A stretch of DNA of 64,000 bases from Sphingobium sp. YR768. GTDB taxonomy: Bacteria; Pseudomonadota; Alphaproteobacteria; Sphingomonadales; Sphingomonadaceae. Where the stretch lies: the NCBI RefSeq assembly GCF_900111125.1, contig NZ_FOGE01000024.1, forward strand, positions 1-64,000, written 5' to 3'. Position numbers and translations under genes: made by a program. The notes under the pieces were generated by a model. It saw nothing but the letters and a program-made list of their open reading frames with translations. It was not told where the DNA came from and ran no database searches. Positions 1 to 8,575 of the stretch are shown piece by piece; position 1 is the stretch's first letter; each line of letters begins with the position of its first letter.

Positions 1-135
1 ACCCATTCCGGTTGACGAAAATGATCCCGCTCAACACCCGGCGATCGTCGACACGCGGTTTGCCATGGCTCTTGGGAAAGTAGGGCTCAAGCCGACCAGA
101 ATCGACGCTTTCTCACTTTGGCGACTCAGAAAAAG
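1..135 (-). pseudogene. IS5-family transposase N-terminal remnant
   Basis: On the minus strand from about 97 down to 1 the DNA encodes RLEPYFPKSHGKPRVDDRR followed by VLSGIIFVNRNG. This is the conserved N-terminal segment (DUF4096-like) of IS5-family DDE transposases. Upstream of about 97 the frame is broken: residues reminiscent of the usual N-terminus (SEK, RRFW) appear in other frames, with a stop. The remnant runs off the left edge, so the rest may exist outside the window. It marks the accessory nature of this end. Confidence 0.7.
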
Positions 136-428
136 GCTGACTGAAGAAGTGACGGGACACACGGCTTTACAGGCGATGCGATGATCCGGAGGCCCTACTA
201 AAAACAAGACACAGACAACTGATTACATACGGTTGTTTTGGCTATTGCTCAGCACCTGAAGGAGTGGCATCAAAAGAACAACAGGGATGAAAACCGAGCC
301 TAGTTCGCATTAGGGGGGGGGGCTGACTTTGCTCACCAGTGTGCAATTCGGCGTTAATGACAGATGGCAACCGCTCGCCATGCTGCCAAAGCATGATGGT
401 TGTACGGTTCAAAACGGGGGGGATACTG
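136..428. other. Intergenic stretch with poly-G tracts, no gene recognised
   Basis: No coding region is recognisable. The stretch is visibly more A/T-rich than the core genome. It contains a run of ten G at 313-322 and a run of seven G at 416-422. The second run lies 6 bases before the ATG at 429, where a Shine-Dalgarno sequence is expected. Confidence 0.5.
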
Positions 429-741
429 ATGAAAATAGTTGGTCCGGCTGTGCTTATTGCGGTCGCCTACTTACTCGCGCCTGATGCATGGGCGCAGGAA
501 CAGGTGAAAATCGAATATGACGCGCTTGGCCGCATGACGAATGCGGCGCGTGAGAGCGCCCCAATTCTGGAACGACAGCCGTTTACACCTATGACGCGGC
601 CAGCAACTGAACCAGCGGGGCGGCGTCCGGTGCGAGGAAGCGATTAGTGGTGGTGCCGCTAAATGGGTTTACAATGATCCCGCTCAACTGAAGCTGCCCC
701 GTGCGCCCAAGCGCATTACCTATATCGATGAAAAATGGTGA
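429..741 (+). pseudogene. Frameshifted short RHS-repeat secreted protein
   Basis: The frame starting at 429 gives a signal peptide (MKIVGPAVLIAVAYLLAPD, then AWAQ) and the RHS/YD repeat VKIEYDALGRMT. After about 560 the family-like continuation PNSGTTAVYTYDAASN lies in another frame and meets TGA at 608. From 610 a third frame runs open (GGAAKWVYNDPAQLKLPRAP, then KRITYIDEKW) to TGA at 739-741, five bases before the next gene's ATG. The simplest reading is one short secreted YD-repeat gene with two frameshifts, once translationally coupled to its neighbour. The uncorrected frame ends at 647 with a nonsense tail. Two sequencing errors would look the same. Confidence 0.55.
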
Positions 742-746
742 GTCTT

Positions 747-2507
747 ATGACAAGTCGCCTTGCGCTATGTCTTGTTGCCGGAATGGCTGCGTCAGCGGGG
801 TTCGCCCTGGCACAATTGCCCCCCCCGCCCAAGGAGCAGATGGTTGATCCGAACGGAATAGATGCAAGAAACGGAAACGAGACCTGGTCTTTTCCCGAAC
901 TCGGCATAGGTCCTGACGGCGAGATGGGATTGCATCTTAGTCGGCAGAAAAATGAGGGGGTCATCCGAGACTCTTTCGACAGCACCTTCCTCTCGCACTC
1001 CAGCCCTCAGACCGGTGTCTGGTCGATATCGGCGACGTTTGGCGGAATTGGCGGATCATTCGGTACTTACGGAAAGTCGCCGGGCGACTTTTATAGCCGC
1101 GATCCCGACATGTATCAGCATCTTGATGGTGCGGTCGTGAATTTCGGAATTTCGATCCTGGCCGAGCCAAACGAATACGACTTTGAGAATATCTACAAGC
1201 TCGCCGACTTTATTAGATATCCGAGTGGGGCGACGACATATCTCCATTACAAAACTGCACAGGTGTCCGGCCCCTATGGCACACTCACGGTTTCACGAGT
1301 GCAGTCAGCAACCACCAATACCGGTTATCAGATCAAATTCAGCTACGCGAGCAGTGATCCATACAACGCTGCGTGGGGAACCCGTGTTTCCGCGACAGCT
1401 GTCAACATGGCGGTCGAATACTGCGATCCCTCAGCAGACAGCTGTTCTTTGCAGTCCTGGCCCACCACCACTTATTCGCAGGTTCCATATGGGTCAGGCG
1501 GTGTCACCCGGTCTGCGAGCCGGCCTGACGGCACCGTTGCGAACATGACATGGGTAAATGCCAACGGTATAGGAGATTTTATCTTGTCCGACACTGCAGA
1601 CCCTTCATCGGGCCGACGCTATGCCTACACCTCCATCTGGCAGTGCGAGAACCCCAACCAGGATCCATCATCTTTCTGTTCGATGGGAAGTAACAGCAGG
1701 GTTTCCCTGTTCACCGACGGAGGCAGATCCACATCCTACACCTACAGCCTAGTAAGCGGAGACATAAGGCAGATCAGCGCGGCTACGTCCGGTATCGGCA
1801 CTACAATTTATAACTCCGATGGTGCGGGCGCACTGGGCGTCAGAGCGGCGCGCAATGAGTTGTCCCACACCTCCAGCTTTAATTATGATAACAATGGTAA
1901 ATTGGTCAGGGCGCAGTGGCCGGAAGGCAATTACACGGAATATGTGCGAGACGCTTACGGTCGCGTGACGCAAGAAATCGTTCATTCCAAAGGCAATGCT
2001 TCGACCATATCGACAAGCAGAACGTTTGGTGCGTGCGCCTGGGGGGTCTTGACCTGCAACAAACCGACGTCCGAAACGGACGCAAACGGCAGGACCACGG
2101 ACTATCGCTACAACGCCCGAGGGCAAATGACAGCGGAGATTCAGCCGCCCGACACTAACGGCGTTCGGCCGCTCCGGCGCTGGGAATATGAGGACCGGTA
2201 TGCCTACGTGAAGGCTGCTAATGGATCATTCGTCCCAGCTTCTTCCCCGGTCTCGGTTCCCGTTCGCGAGATCATCTGTCGCTCCACATTCAATGGCAAT
2301 ATGTTGGCACCTGCCTGCGGGAGCACCTCAGACGAAGTGGTGACCGTCTACGGGTATGGCGGACAGGGAAGTAAAAACCCGCTTCTTGTGAAAAGCTTGC
2401 AAGTGACTGCGGACGGCAAAAGTCTTCTCACATGTTACAGCTACGACAGTTTTGGCAATCGTGTCTCGGAAACCTCCCCGCGAGCAGGACTGGCAACCTG
2501 CCCCTGA
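747..2507 (+). CDS. Secreted RHS-repeat protein (upstream partner)
   Basis: The product is a 586-residue exported protein with no catalytic motif that I recognise. The ATG at 747 is preferred to the one at 735 because it follows GGTGAG and opens directly into a signal peptide (MTSRLALCLVAGMAASAG, cut near ALAQ). YD/RHS-type repeats appear in the C-terminal half: FNYDNNGKLVRAQWPEGN, YVRDAYGRVTQEI, TDYRYNARGQMTAEI and CYSYDSFGNRVSE near the end. It stops without an RHS core or toxin domain, 24 bp before the next RHS gene. The pair may assemble one cocoon-like shell from two chains, or be a split RHS gene; that part is inference. It lies in an operon with the broken 429 gene and the 2532 gene. 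Confidence 0.8.
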   Translation: MTSRLALCLVAGMAASAGFALAQLPPPPKEQMVDPNGIDARNGNETWSFPELGIGPDGEMGLHLSRQKNEGVIRDSFDSTFLSHSSPQTGVWSISATFGGIGGSFGTYGKSPGDFYSRDPDMYQHLDGAVVNFGISILAEPNEYDFENIYKLADFIRYPSGATTYLHYKTAQVSGPYGTLTVSRVQSATTNTGYQIKFSYASSDPYNAAWGTRVSATAVNMAVEYCDPSADSCSLQSWPTTTYSQVPYGSGGVTRSASRPDGTVANMTWVNANGIGDFILSDTADPSSGRRYAYTSIWQCENPNQDPSSFCSMGSNSRVSLFTDGGRSTSYTYSLVSGDIRQISAATSGIGTTIYNSDGAGALGVRAARNELSHTSSFNYDNNGKLVRAQWPEGNYTEYVRDAYGRVTQEIVHSKGNASTISTSRTFGACAWGVLTCNKPTSETDANGRTTDYRYNARGQMTAEIQPPDTNGVRPLRRWEYEDRYAYVKAANGSFVPASSPVSVPVREIICRSTFNGNMLAPACGSTSDEVVTVYGYGGQGSKNPLLVKSLQVTADGKSLLTCYSYDSFGNRVSETSPRAGLATCP

Positions 2508-2531
2508 TCCACCGGCCAGAAAGGCTTCGAC

Positions 2532-5234
2532 ATGCGTATCTACGTGCCAGCCGCACTTGTGGCAGCAGTGATTGGCGGATATGCCCACGCGCAGCAGATC
2601 CCGGTTTCTTTTGGAAGAGCCGTCCGCTATGATGCGGGAGGTAGGGTGACCGGGACCATCCTCTCGGATCCTGATGATATAGGCGCACTGAAGTATCCGG
2701 CAACACGCAGTCGCTACGACAGTAACGGCGATCTTGTACTGACTGAAAAGGGAACGCTAGACAGTTGGCAGTCGGAAGATGTCGTGCCGCTTCAGTGGCC
2801 TGGCTTCACGATCACCGAGAAGGTCATCTATAGTTACGACGCCCAACATCGTCGGACACTGGAGAAGCGGTTGACTGGAAATGACACGCTGGTGGCCGTA
2901 ACCCAGACGAGTTACGATGCGCGTGGCCTTCCTGTCTGTACAGCCATTCGTATGAACCCCTCGGCATTTGGGTTGCTGCCCGATGCCTGCGTGCTGGGCG
3001 CGCCAGGTTCCAACGGTCCCGATCGCATAACCCGAAATCTCTATGATGCGGCGGGTCAACTGCTGCAGGTTCGCAAAGGGGTCGGTACCTCCTTGGAACA
3101 GGCCTATGCGACATACAGCTACACGCCCAACGGCAAGCGTGAATATGTGATCGACGCGAAAGGCAACCGGGCAAAGCTGGAATATGATGGCTTTGACCGG
3201 CAGGTGAAATGGATATTCCCATCCACAACATCCCCTTCTGCGTTCAATCCTTCGACTCCGGCTAATGCCTTGGCGACGGCGGGGGCGCTCAACGCCGCGG
3301 ATTTCGAGCAATATGGCTATGATGCCAATGGCAATCGCACCGGACTGAGGAAACGCGACGGCCGGTTCATCTGCCAGAAGTTTGACGCGCTCAATCGCGC
3401 GACCAGCAAATTTTATCTGGCAGCAACCGCAGCCTTGGCGCAGTGCCAATCGGCAACGCCTTCTGGCGGCGATGCGGTCTATTATGGTTATGACCTGCGT
3501 GGGCTGCAAACCTTTGCCCGTTTCGGCTCAGGCGCCGTCACGTCCCAGGGAATTACCAACTACTATGATGGGCTTGGTCGCCTGTCTTCCAGCAAAAATA
3601 ATATGGGTGGCACCGAACGTGTCTTGGCCTTTCAGTATGATGCCAATGGCAATCGCACGCGACTGACCTATCCCGATAATAACTACATAAGCTACGAATA
3701 TGACGGGTTGGATCGCATGACGCTGATCAAGCAGGGCGCCAATTCAGTGATCGGGACTATCGTCTACAACAATCGGGGCGAGCGAGATTGCTGGCTGGCA
3801 AGTGCCGTGTCGACCTGCGGTACCGCTGATGCCAACAAGTCCGACTACAGCTATGATGCTATTGGTCGGCTCGCGAGCCTGTCGCACGATCTTGCCAGCA
3901 CGGCGGCGGACGTCACCTTCTGCATGGGCACGATGAGCGGCACGACTTGTACGCCGTCCTATAATGCCGCAAGCCAGGCGCTCGCCCGTACGACCAGCAA
4001 TGATAGTTATGTCTGGACCGGGCATGTCAACACGGATCGCGCCTATACGGTCAATGGCCGCAATCAATATGCGGCGGTAGGTAGTTCGACCTATGGCTAT
4101 GACCTCAACGGCAATCTTACTTCCGATGGCAGCAATGCCTATCTCTACGATATAGAAAATCGCCTAATCGGTTCTTCGGGGGCGAACAATGTCACGCTGA
4201 CCTATGACCCAATGGGCCGCCTGTTCCAGACTGCGGGAAGCGCGACGACGCGCTTTCTCTATGACGGGGATGAACTGGTCGCTGAATATGACGGCGCGGG
4301 CGCCTTGCAGCGTCGCTATGTCCATGGCCCTAATGTCGATGAACCGCTCTTCTGGTATGAAGGCTCTGATCTTGCGACTCGGCGGGTCTTGCGTACCAAT
4401 CATCAGGGCAGTGTGGTGTCCATCGCATCCAGTGCCGGGTCCAGCGTCGGCATCAATAGCTATGACGATTATGGTATTCCGGGTAGCGGCAATATCGGTC
4501 GCTTTGCCTACACCGGCCAGATACGCATCCCGGAACTGGGCATGTATTATTACAAAGCCCGCATCTACTCACCCACTCTCGGGCGCTTCATGCAGACCGA
4601 TCCCATCGGCTATGAAGATCAGATCAATCTTTACGCCTATGTCGCAAACGATCCGATTAACGGCATAGATCCGACCGGCATGGCGGGCTGTAGCGATATG
4701 GGCGACCAAGGCCTGTCAGGTGCTTGCTTTGATGCCTCAAACTTCAAAGATAATAAGGCGGACACCACCAAAAATATCGTTTCTAACGCCAAGGCAGACT
4801 CTGCAGTTGCAGCAGCTGGACCAAGCTACGCGGTGAATGGCGCAGAAAAAGGTTATCGGGTTGATGGTTCAAGTGTTTCCGCCGCCGGTACGCCGGGCGA
4901 TAGGGGTTCGACGGCGACAGTCTCGTTCAAGCGGTCTGAGCTGGCGGGCGCGGATGCGTTTGGCCACTCTCACGCAGAGGACGTTAACGCTACAGAGGCA
5001 CAACAAGGTATCGTGAGTGGACCTGGTACAGATGGTGCAAATCCAGGGCCTGGCGATGGTGCAGCTACGCTTCAAGCTGGCATTCCCAACTACATCACCC
5101 ATCAGGGTCGGACTATCGTCATTGAGGTGTCTGGCGGCCAAGCTCGGGTGAGGGTTGTTGGTGGCCAAGTTAACCGGACAGAGCAGCAGAAAATTAGTCA
5201 GAGATTAAGGTCAATGCAGAGGATTATGCAATGA
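2532..5234 (+). CDS. RHS repeat-associated core protein with variable C-terminal domain
   Basis: This 900-residue secreted protein starts with a signal peptide (MRIYVPAALVAAVIGGYAHA) behind an AAAGG ribosome site. Many YD repeats follow (for example YGYDANGNRTGLRKRDG, FQYDANGNRTRLTYPD). The RHS core lies near residues 665-720 with RFMQTDPIGYEDQINLYAYV and NDPINGIDPTG. In RHS families, everything after this core is a swappable C-terminal tip, often a toxin. Here the last ~180 residues include FGHSHAEDVN near residue 810, PGPGDGAATLQAGIPNYI and RTIVIEVSGGQARVRVV. This resembles the JAB-like/DUF4329 domains found at RHS ends; the match is from memory and tentative. The tip's DNA is A/T-richer than the repeats, as expected for an exchanged cassette. 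The next gene overlaps by 4 bp, the usual place for an immunity gene. Confidence 0.85.
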   Translation: MRIYVPAALVAAVIGGYAHAQQIPVSFGRAVRYDAGGRVTGTILSDPDDIGALKYPATRSRYDSNGDLVLTEKGTLDSWQSEDVVPLQWPGFTITEKVIYSYDAQHRRTLEKRLTGNDTLVAVTQTSYDARGLPVCTAIRMNPSAFGLLPDACVLGAPGSNGPDRITRNLYDAAGQLLQVRKGVGTSLEQAYATYSYTPNGKREYVIDAKGNRAKLEYDGFDRQVKWIFPSTTSPSAFNPSTPANALATAGALNAADFEQYGYDANGNRTGLRKRDGRFICQKFDALNRATSKFYLAATAALAQCQSATPSGGDAVYYGYDLRGLQTFARFGSGAVTSQGITNYYDGLGRLSSSKNNMGGTERVLAFQYDANGNRTRLTYPDNNYISYEYDGLDRMTLIKQGANSVIGTIVYNNRGERDCWLASAVSTCGTADANKSDYSYDAIGRLASLSHDLASTAADVTFCMGTMSGTTCTPSYNAASQALARTTSNDSYVWTGHVNTDRAYTVNGRNQYAAVGSSTYGYDLNGNLTSDGSNAYLYDIENRLIGSSGANNVTLTYDPMGRLFQTAGSATTRFLYDGDELVAEYDGAGALQRRYVHGPNVDEPLFWYEGSDLATRRVLRTNHQGSVVSIASSAGSSVGINSYDDYGIPGSGNIGRFAYTGQIRIPELGMYYYKARIYSPTLGRFMQTDPIGYEDQINLYAYVANDPINGIDPTGMAGCSDMGDQGLSGACFDASNFKDNKADTTKNIVSNAKADSAVAAAGPSYAVNGAEKGYRVDGSSVSAAGTPGDRGSTATVSFKRSELAGADAFGHSHAEDVNATEAQQGIVSGPGTDGANPGPGDGAATLQAGIPNYITHQGRTIVIEVSGGQARVRVVGGQVNRTEQQKISQRLRSMQRIMQ

Positions 5235-5596
5235 AAAGGCCTGTCATAGCACTATTTATATTATCTTGTATCTCCGGATGTACGACAATGGATCGGACCA
5301 ATGGCAGAAAAGTTATAACTGATTTCTCAGATCTGAAGCAAAAGCTAGGATCTACGATTTACGTTAGGGGTATAGTATCTCAAACGCACGGAGCTGCAGG
5401 GCTTTATCTGAAAGAACGTGATCTTCGATTGGAAAATGGAAAATGCATTTTGCCGCAGCCTTTTGAAGGGTTGGTGCACGGAGCGCATGTCACTCTATCC
5501 GGAATATTACAAAAAACCGATTGCGGCAAAGGACGAATCTGCATGAATGTTTGTGATCAGTACATCTTGCGACGAGAAATCTCTACGAGGCCATAG
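5231..5596 (+). CDS. Small lipoprotein with OB-fold-like segment, putative RHS partner or immunity protein
   Basis: This 121-residue protein starts in an ATGA overlap with the RHS gene, so it is probably translationally coupled. The N-terminus is a lipoprotein signal (MKRPVIALFILSCISGC) with Cys17 as the lipidated residue. The rest has the beta-strand pattern of a nucleic-acid-type OB fold: STIYVRGIVSQTHGAAGLYL, ENGKCI, HGAHVTLSGILQ, ending with a cysteine pair region (KTDCGKGRICMNVC). The position directly after a variable RHS tip suggests protection against, or help for, that tip. No specific family was recognised, so immunity is inference from position. Base composition is clearly A/T-richer than the core genome. 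Confidence 0.75.
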   Translation: MKRPVIALFILSCISGCTTMDRTNGRKVITDFSDLKQKLGSTIYVRGIVSQTHGAAGLYLKERDLRLENGKCILPQPFEGLVHGAHVTLSGILQKTDCGKGRICMNVCDQYILRREISTRP

Positions 5597-5915
5597 ATAT
5601 GTTGATAATTTATTGGTATTTGCCAATATAAGGTTTGTAGCTGCGCCGATAATGTTGGCCCTGACGTGATTTTTGTGACGGATATCATGTTGAGGTCGCT
5701 GCGTCGGGACTAGGCGATCGCGGTTCGGTTGGCTCTGACGCACGGCCGACAGGCATGGGAGCCGACACGGGGCGTAGGCTCAGTCGCGAAAACGCTGCCG
5801 GTGTCGAGATACGCTCAATTTAATGATTGTGCAGCCACCTGAAGACCCGCAAAAACCGTTATCGTTTGGGCAACGATGATGATCAACTGATGGAGCGCGA
5901 TCGCGGACGTCAGCT
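5597..5915. other. Intergenic, no gene recognised
   Basis: The stretch between the lipoprotein gene and the IS5 remnant starts A/T-rich and becomes G/C-rich near 5700. No convincing reading frame, RNA or strong hairpin was seen. It may hold further decayed insertion sequence DNA. Confidence 0.4.
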
Positions 5916-6182
5916 ATGGATCCCAAGTCTCTGTTCAGTTTGAGTGATCACCTTAAGGCATTGAGCAACGAGGGCGATCCGCCTCGCCCTATGTTTTGCA
6001 GGAGACGGTGGATTTCGAGTATTTCTGGGCGTGACTGGTCGCAGGGCTTGGTTATGGTGATGGAGCCAAAGGCGGGCGCCCGCCAGTCGATCCGGTGATG
6101 ATGTTCAAGGCCCTGATCCTGCCGGCGCAGCATAATCTATCAGACGCCCGCATGGAGTTCATGATCCTCGATCGGCTGAGTT
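5916..6182 (+). pseudogene. IS5-family transposase N-terminal remnant
   Basis: The frame at 5916 gives MDPKSLFSLSDHLKALSNEG, the start of a common IS5-family transposase. A frameshift near 5980 moves the continuation to a second frame: VLQETVDFEYFWA, a stop where the family has arginine, then LVAGLGYGDGAKGGRPPVDP and VMMFKALILPAQHNLSDARM, ending at EFMILDRLS near 6180. The family continues for some 300 further residues, which are absent. The element is therefore dead, with a frameshift, a nonsense change and a 3' truncation. It belongs to a different IS5 group from the remnant at position 1. Confidence 0.8.
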
Positions 6183-6330
6183 CTACGGATGGTCTTGGGA
6201 TCACGACCAGTGCGTCGGGCGATGGCGCATGGGTACGGCCTTGGCGATATCGCTGCTCTGGCTGACCTATCCGGGTTGGGCCGCATCGATCGGGCCTCAA
6301 AGCTGGTTATGGCCTGAGCGGGTCGCGCGT
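6183..6330 (-). pseudogene. Possible IS21-type transposase (IstA) N-terminal scrap
   Basis: Directly after the IS5 homology ends, the minus strand reads CAIARRTGRDPKTIRR. This resembles the helix-turn-helix of IS21 IstA proteins (typically IARRTGRDRKTVRK). The frame cannot be followed far and nothing else of IS21 was recognised, so this is a weak call resting on one short motif. Confidence 0.3.
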
Positions 6331-6679
6331 CGCGTCGTGGGCGAAGCATCGCTCTGGGATGCTGGAACGAGAATGATGCGCGTGGCCAATCCTTCCGGTT
6401 GGCATGCTATCGTTGAGGCTACTGAGATGCGCCGGACTAACGCTGACGCCATACACAAATGCCAGATGGCGGCTGCCAGGTCGGAAAAGATCGTTCGTTG
6501 CGCGATCGATATCCGATAAGACGGGTGGAATTGATTCGCCGCCACGCCCATATTCTCTCAACCATCCATCCCCTTTTTCCGCTTCCACCGCAGAGGTGTG
6601 AGCAGCTTGCTCAGATCGCCGGAAGGCTTCATCTCATAGCTAAGGCGCGATGACCGCGCTGCGTTGAGGGAAGCATGAT
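6331..6679. other. Intergenic debris before the SIR2 gene, ribosome site at its end
   Basis: No intact gene is recognisable; short overlapping frames on both strands have no family resemblance. The promoter of the SIR2 operon must lie here, but no clear -35/-10 pair stood out. GAGGGAAG at 6666-6673 is a good ribosome site for the TTG at 6680. Confidence 0.4.
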
Positions 6680-8434
6680 TTGACCCAGATTCTCGATCCG
6701 CTTGTGTCGCTCGCCTTTTCCTTGCGATCGAGCCCCGGCGTTTATGCAATGTTGCTGGGTTCGGGCGTGTCGCGCTCGGCTGGCATTCCGACGGGTTGGG
6801 AAGTGGTGCTTGACCTGATCCGGCGTACAGCTGCTGCGCAATCAGAAGAAACTGGCGATGCTCCTGATCGCTGGTACGCCGACAAATACGGTAAGGAAGC
6901 AGGCTATTCGGACCTGCTCGACAGCCTTTGTCGTACCGGTATCGAACGCCAGCAATTGCTGAAAGGCTATTTCGAACCGGATGCGGACGAGCGCGAACAA
7001 GGTCTGAAGGTGCCGACGCCCGCGCACCATGCCGTGGCTGAACTTATGGAGGCGGGGCTCGTCCGGGTCATCGTCACCACCAATTTTGACCGTCTGCTGG
7101 AACAGGCGCTCGAGCAGCGAGGTATTGTGCCGGTGGTAGTCGGCAGTTCGGATCAGGCAATCGGCATGATCCCGCTGACTCACCAGAAGCATTGCATCAT
7201 CAAGATTCATGGCGACTATCTCGATACCCGGATACTCAACACCGAAAACGAGCTGGCCGCTTACGACCCGGCGATGGCTACACTCGTCGACCGGGTATTC
7301 GATGAGTTCGGGTTGGTGGTCTGCGGCTGGTCCGCTACCTGGGACCATGCGCTACGCACCTCGATCGAGCGGGCTACTAACCGGCGCTATGCCTGCTTCT
7401 GGACGACGACGGGTGAGCTATCCGGAGAAGCCAGTGCCGTGATCACCAGTCGGCGGGCGGATGTGGTCCGGATCAAGTCAGCAGACAGCTTCTTCGAGAA
7501 CCTGCTGGACCATGTGCGCGGTCTTGAGGAATTCGACCGGCCGCATCCACTAAGCGTGCAGGCTGCCGTTGGTGCCGCCAAGCGTTATCTGGCCAATGCC
7601 GAACAGCGCATTCGGCTGCATGACCTGTACCGCGACGCTGTGGCGGAGGCGAAGGCGGTATGGACCGGCCCGGCATTTCCGCCCCATGGCGATAGTCCGA
7701 CGGCTGAAACGATTTCGGCGCGGATCAAGGCCTATGACGCAGCCGGCGCGACGCTCGTCGCACTCAACGCCACGATCGGCATATGGTCACGCGGCGAACA
7801 GGACGATCTGCTCGTAGACGCGATAGGCGAGATCGGCCGTGAGCAGTTCATCAACGGCTCTCAATACACTGTCTGGGGCAATCTCAGGCCATATCCCGGC
7901 ACACTGATGCTCTACGCCGCAGGAATGGCGAGCCTGATTGCCAGGCGGCCGGCATTGCTCTCCCGGCTTCTGTCTGTACGGACCTCGATTATCGGCAACA
8001 CGGACGCAGCGGCGGTTTCGAATCTTATCGCCTTACGCCTAGCCGAGGCTGAGCACGTCGCTCCCTTGTTCGGTGGCAAAAAGCACCGTGTCCCGATGAG
8101 CGACTGGCTACACGATACGTTACGCGAGACGTTTCGGCCTTTCATAGCTGAGGACGAGGACTATGATCTCCTGTTCGACACTTTCGAATATCTCTTCTCG
8201 CTTGCCTTCGTCGGGCTGGAAGCCTCGAACAGCGGCTGGGTACCGGTCGGGGCATGGGCTGCCTATCGGCACAAGAACCACGAACTCATCCTGGCCGGCC
8301 TGAAGGGGGCCGAGGTTCGCTATGGTGGTAAAGTGTTCGCGGAGGCGTGCGTTGCGCTCACCCGGAATGGCCGGTCGCTTGACGAAAATGTCGCAGCGGT
8401 GGAAGCCCATGCCGGCAAGGTCCACTTCTACTAA
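6680..8434 (+). CDS. SIR2-domain protein, putative anti-phage NADase
   Basis: The product has 584 residues. The TTG start is supported by GAGGGAAG six bases upstream; the nearby ATG at 6675 leads straight to a stop. Residues ~1-290 form a SIR2-like Rossmann domain: LLGSGVSRSAGIPTGWEV (26-43, NAD loop), TTNFDRLLE (133-141, with the catalytic-type Asn135), IKIHGDY (174-180, with His177) and VVCGWSATWD. In bacterial defence proteins such as ThsA and DSR, this domain degrades NAD+ on infection; the equivalent Asn and His are both kept. The C-terminal ~290 residues are mainly helical-looking, match no family I recognise, and may sense or regulate. The HD/Hsp90-like gene follows after 141 bp on the same strand. 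An abortive-infection role is inferred from family and island context. Confidence 0.85.
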   Translation: MTQILDPLVSLAFSLRSSPGVYAMLLGSGVSRSAGIPTGWEVVLDLIRRTAAAQSEETGDAPDRWYADKYGKEAGYSDLLDSLCRTGIERQQLLKGYFEPDADEREQGLKVPTPAHHAVAELMEAGLVRVIVTTNFDRLLEQALEQRGIVPVVVGSSDQAIGMIPLTHQKHCIIKIHGDYLDTRILNTENELAAYDPAMATLVDRVFDEFGLVVCGWSATWDHALRTSIERATNRRYACFWTTTGELSGEASAVITSRRADVVRIKSADSFFENLLDHVRGLEEFDRPHPLSVQAAVGAAKRYLANAEQRIRLHDLYRDAVAEAKAVWTGPAFPPHGDSPTAETISARIKAYDAAGATLVALNATIGIWSRGEQDDLLVDAIGEIGREQFINGSQYTVWGNLRPYPGTLMLYAAGMASLIARRPALLSRLLSVRTSIIGNTDAAAVSNLIALRLAEAEHVAPLFGGKKHRVPMSDWLHDTLRETFRPFIAEDEDYDLLFDTFEYLFSLAFVGLEASNSGWVPVGAWAAYRHKNHELILAGLKGAEVRYGGKVFAEACVALTRNGRSLDENVAAVEAHAGKVHFY

Positions 8435-8575
8435 GGTCCAGTATCGACAATCCTCTGCGCCAAAATTTGTAATGTCCCCGCGAGAAGAGACTTTCGCCAT
8501 AATTCAAAGTAGTGACGCGGCGGCGTATTTTGATAAAGAGAAGCAAGTCAAGCAACGCGAGAAAGGTCCTATTCT

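Noticed and set aside
20..688. A 16-bp exact repeat (AATGATCCCGCTCAAC) at 20-35 and 673-688 that might mark an insertion or recombination junction.
   Set aside because: The first copy is ordinary IS5 transposase code read in reverse and the second fits the RHS-like frame; no flanking homology extends the match.
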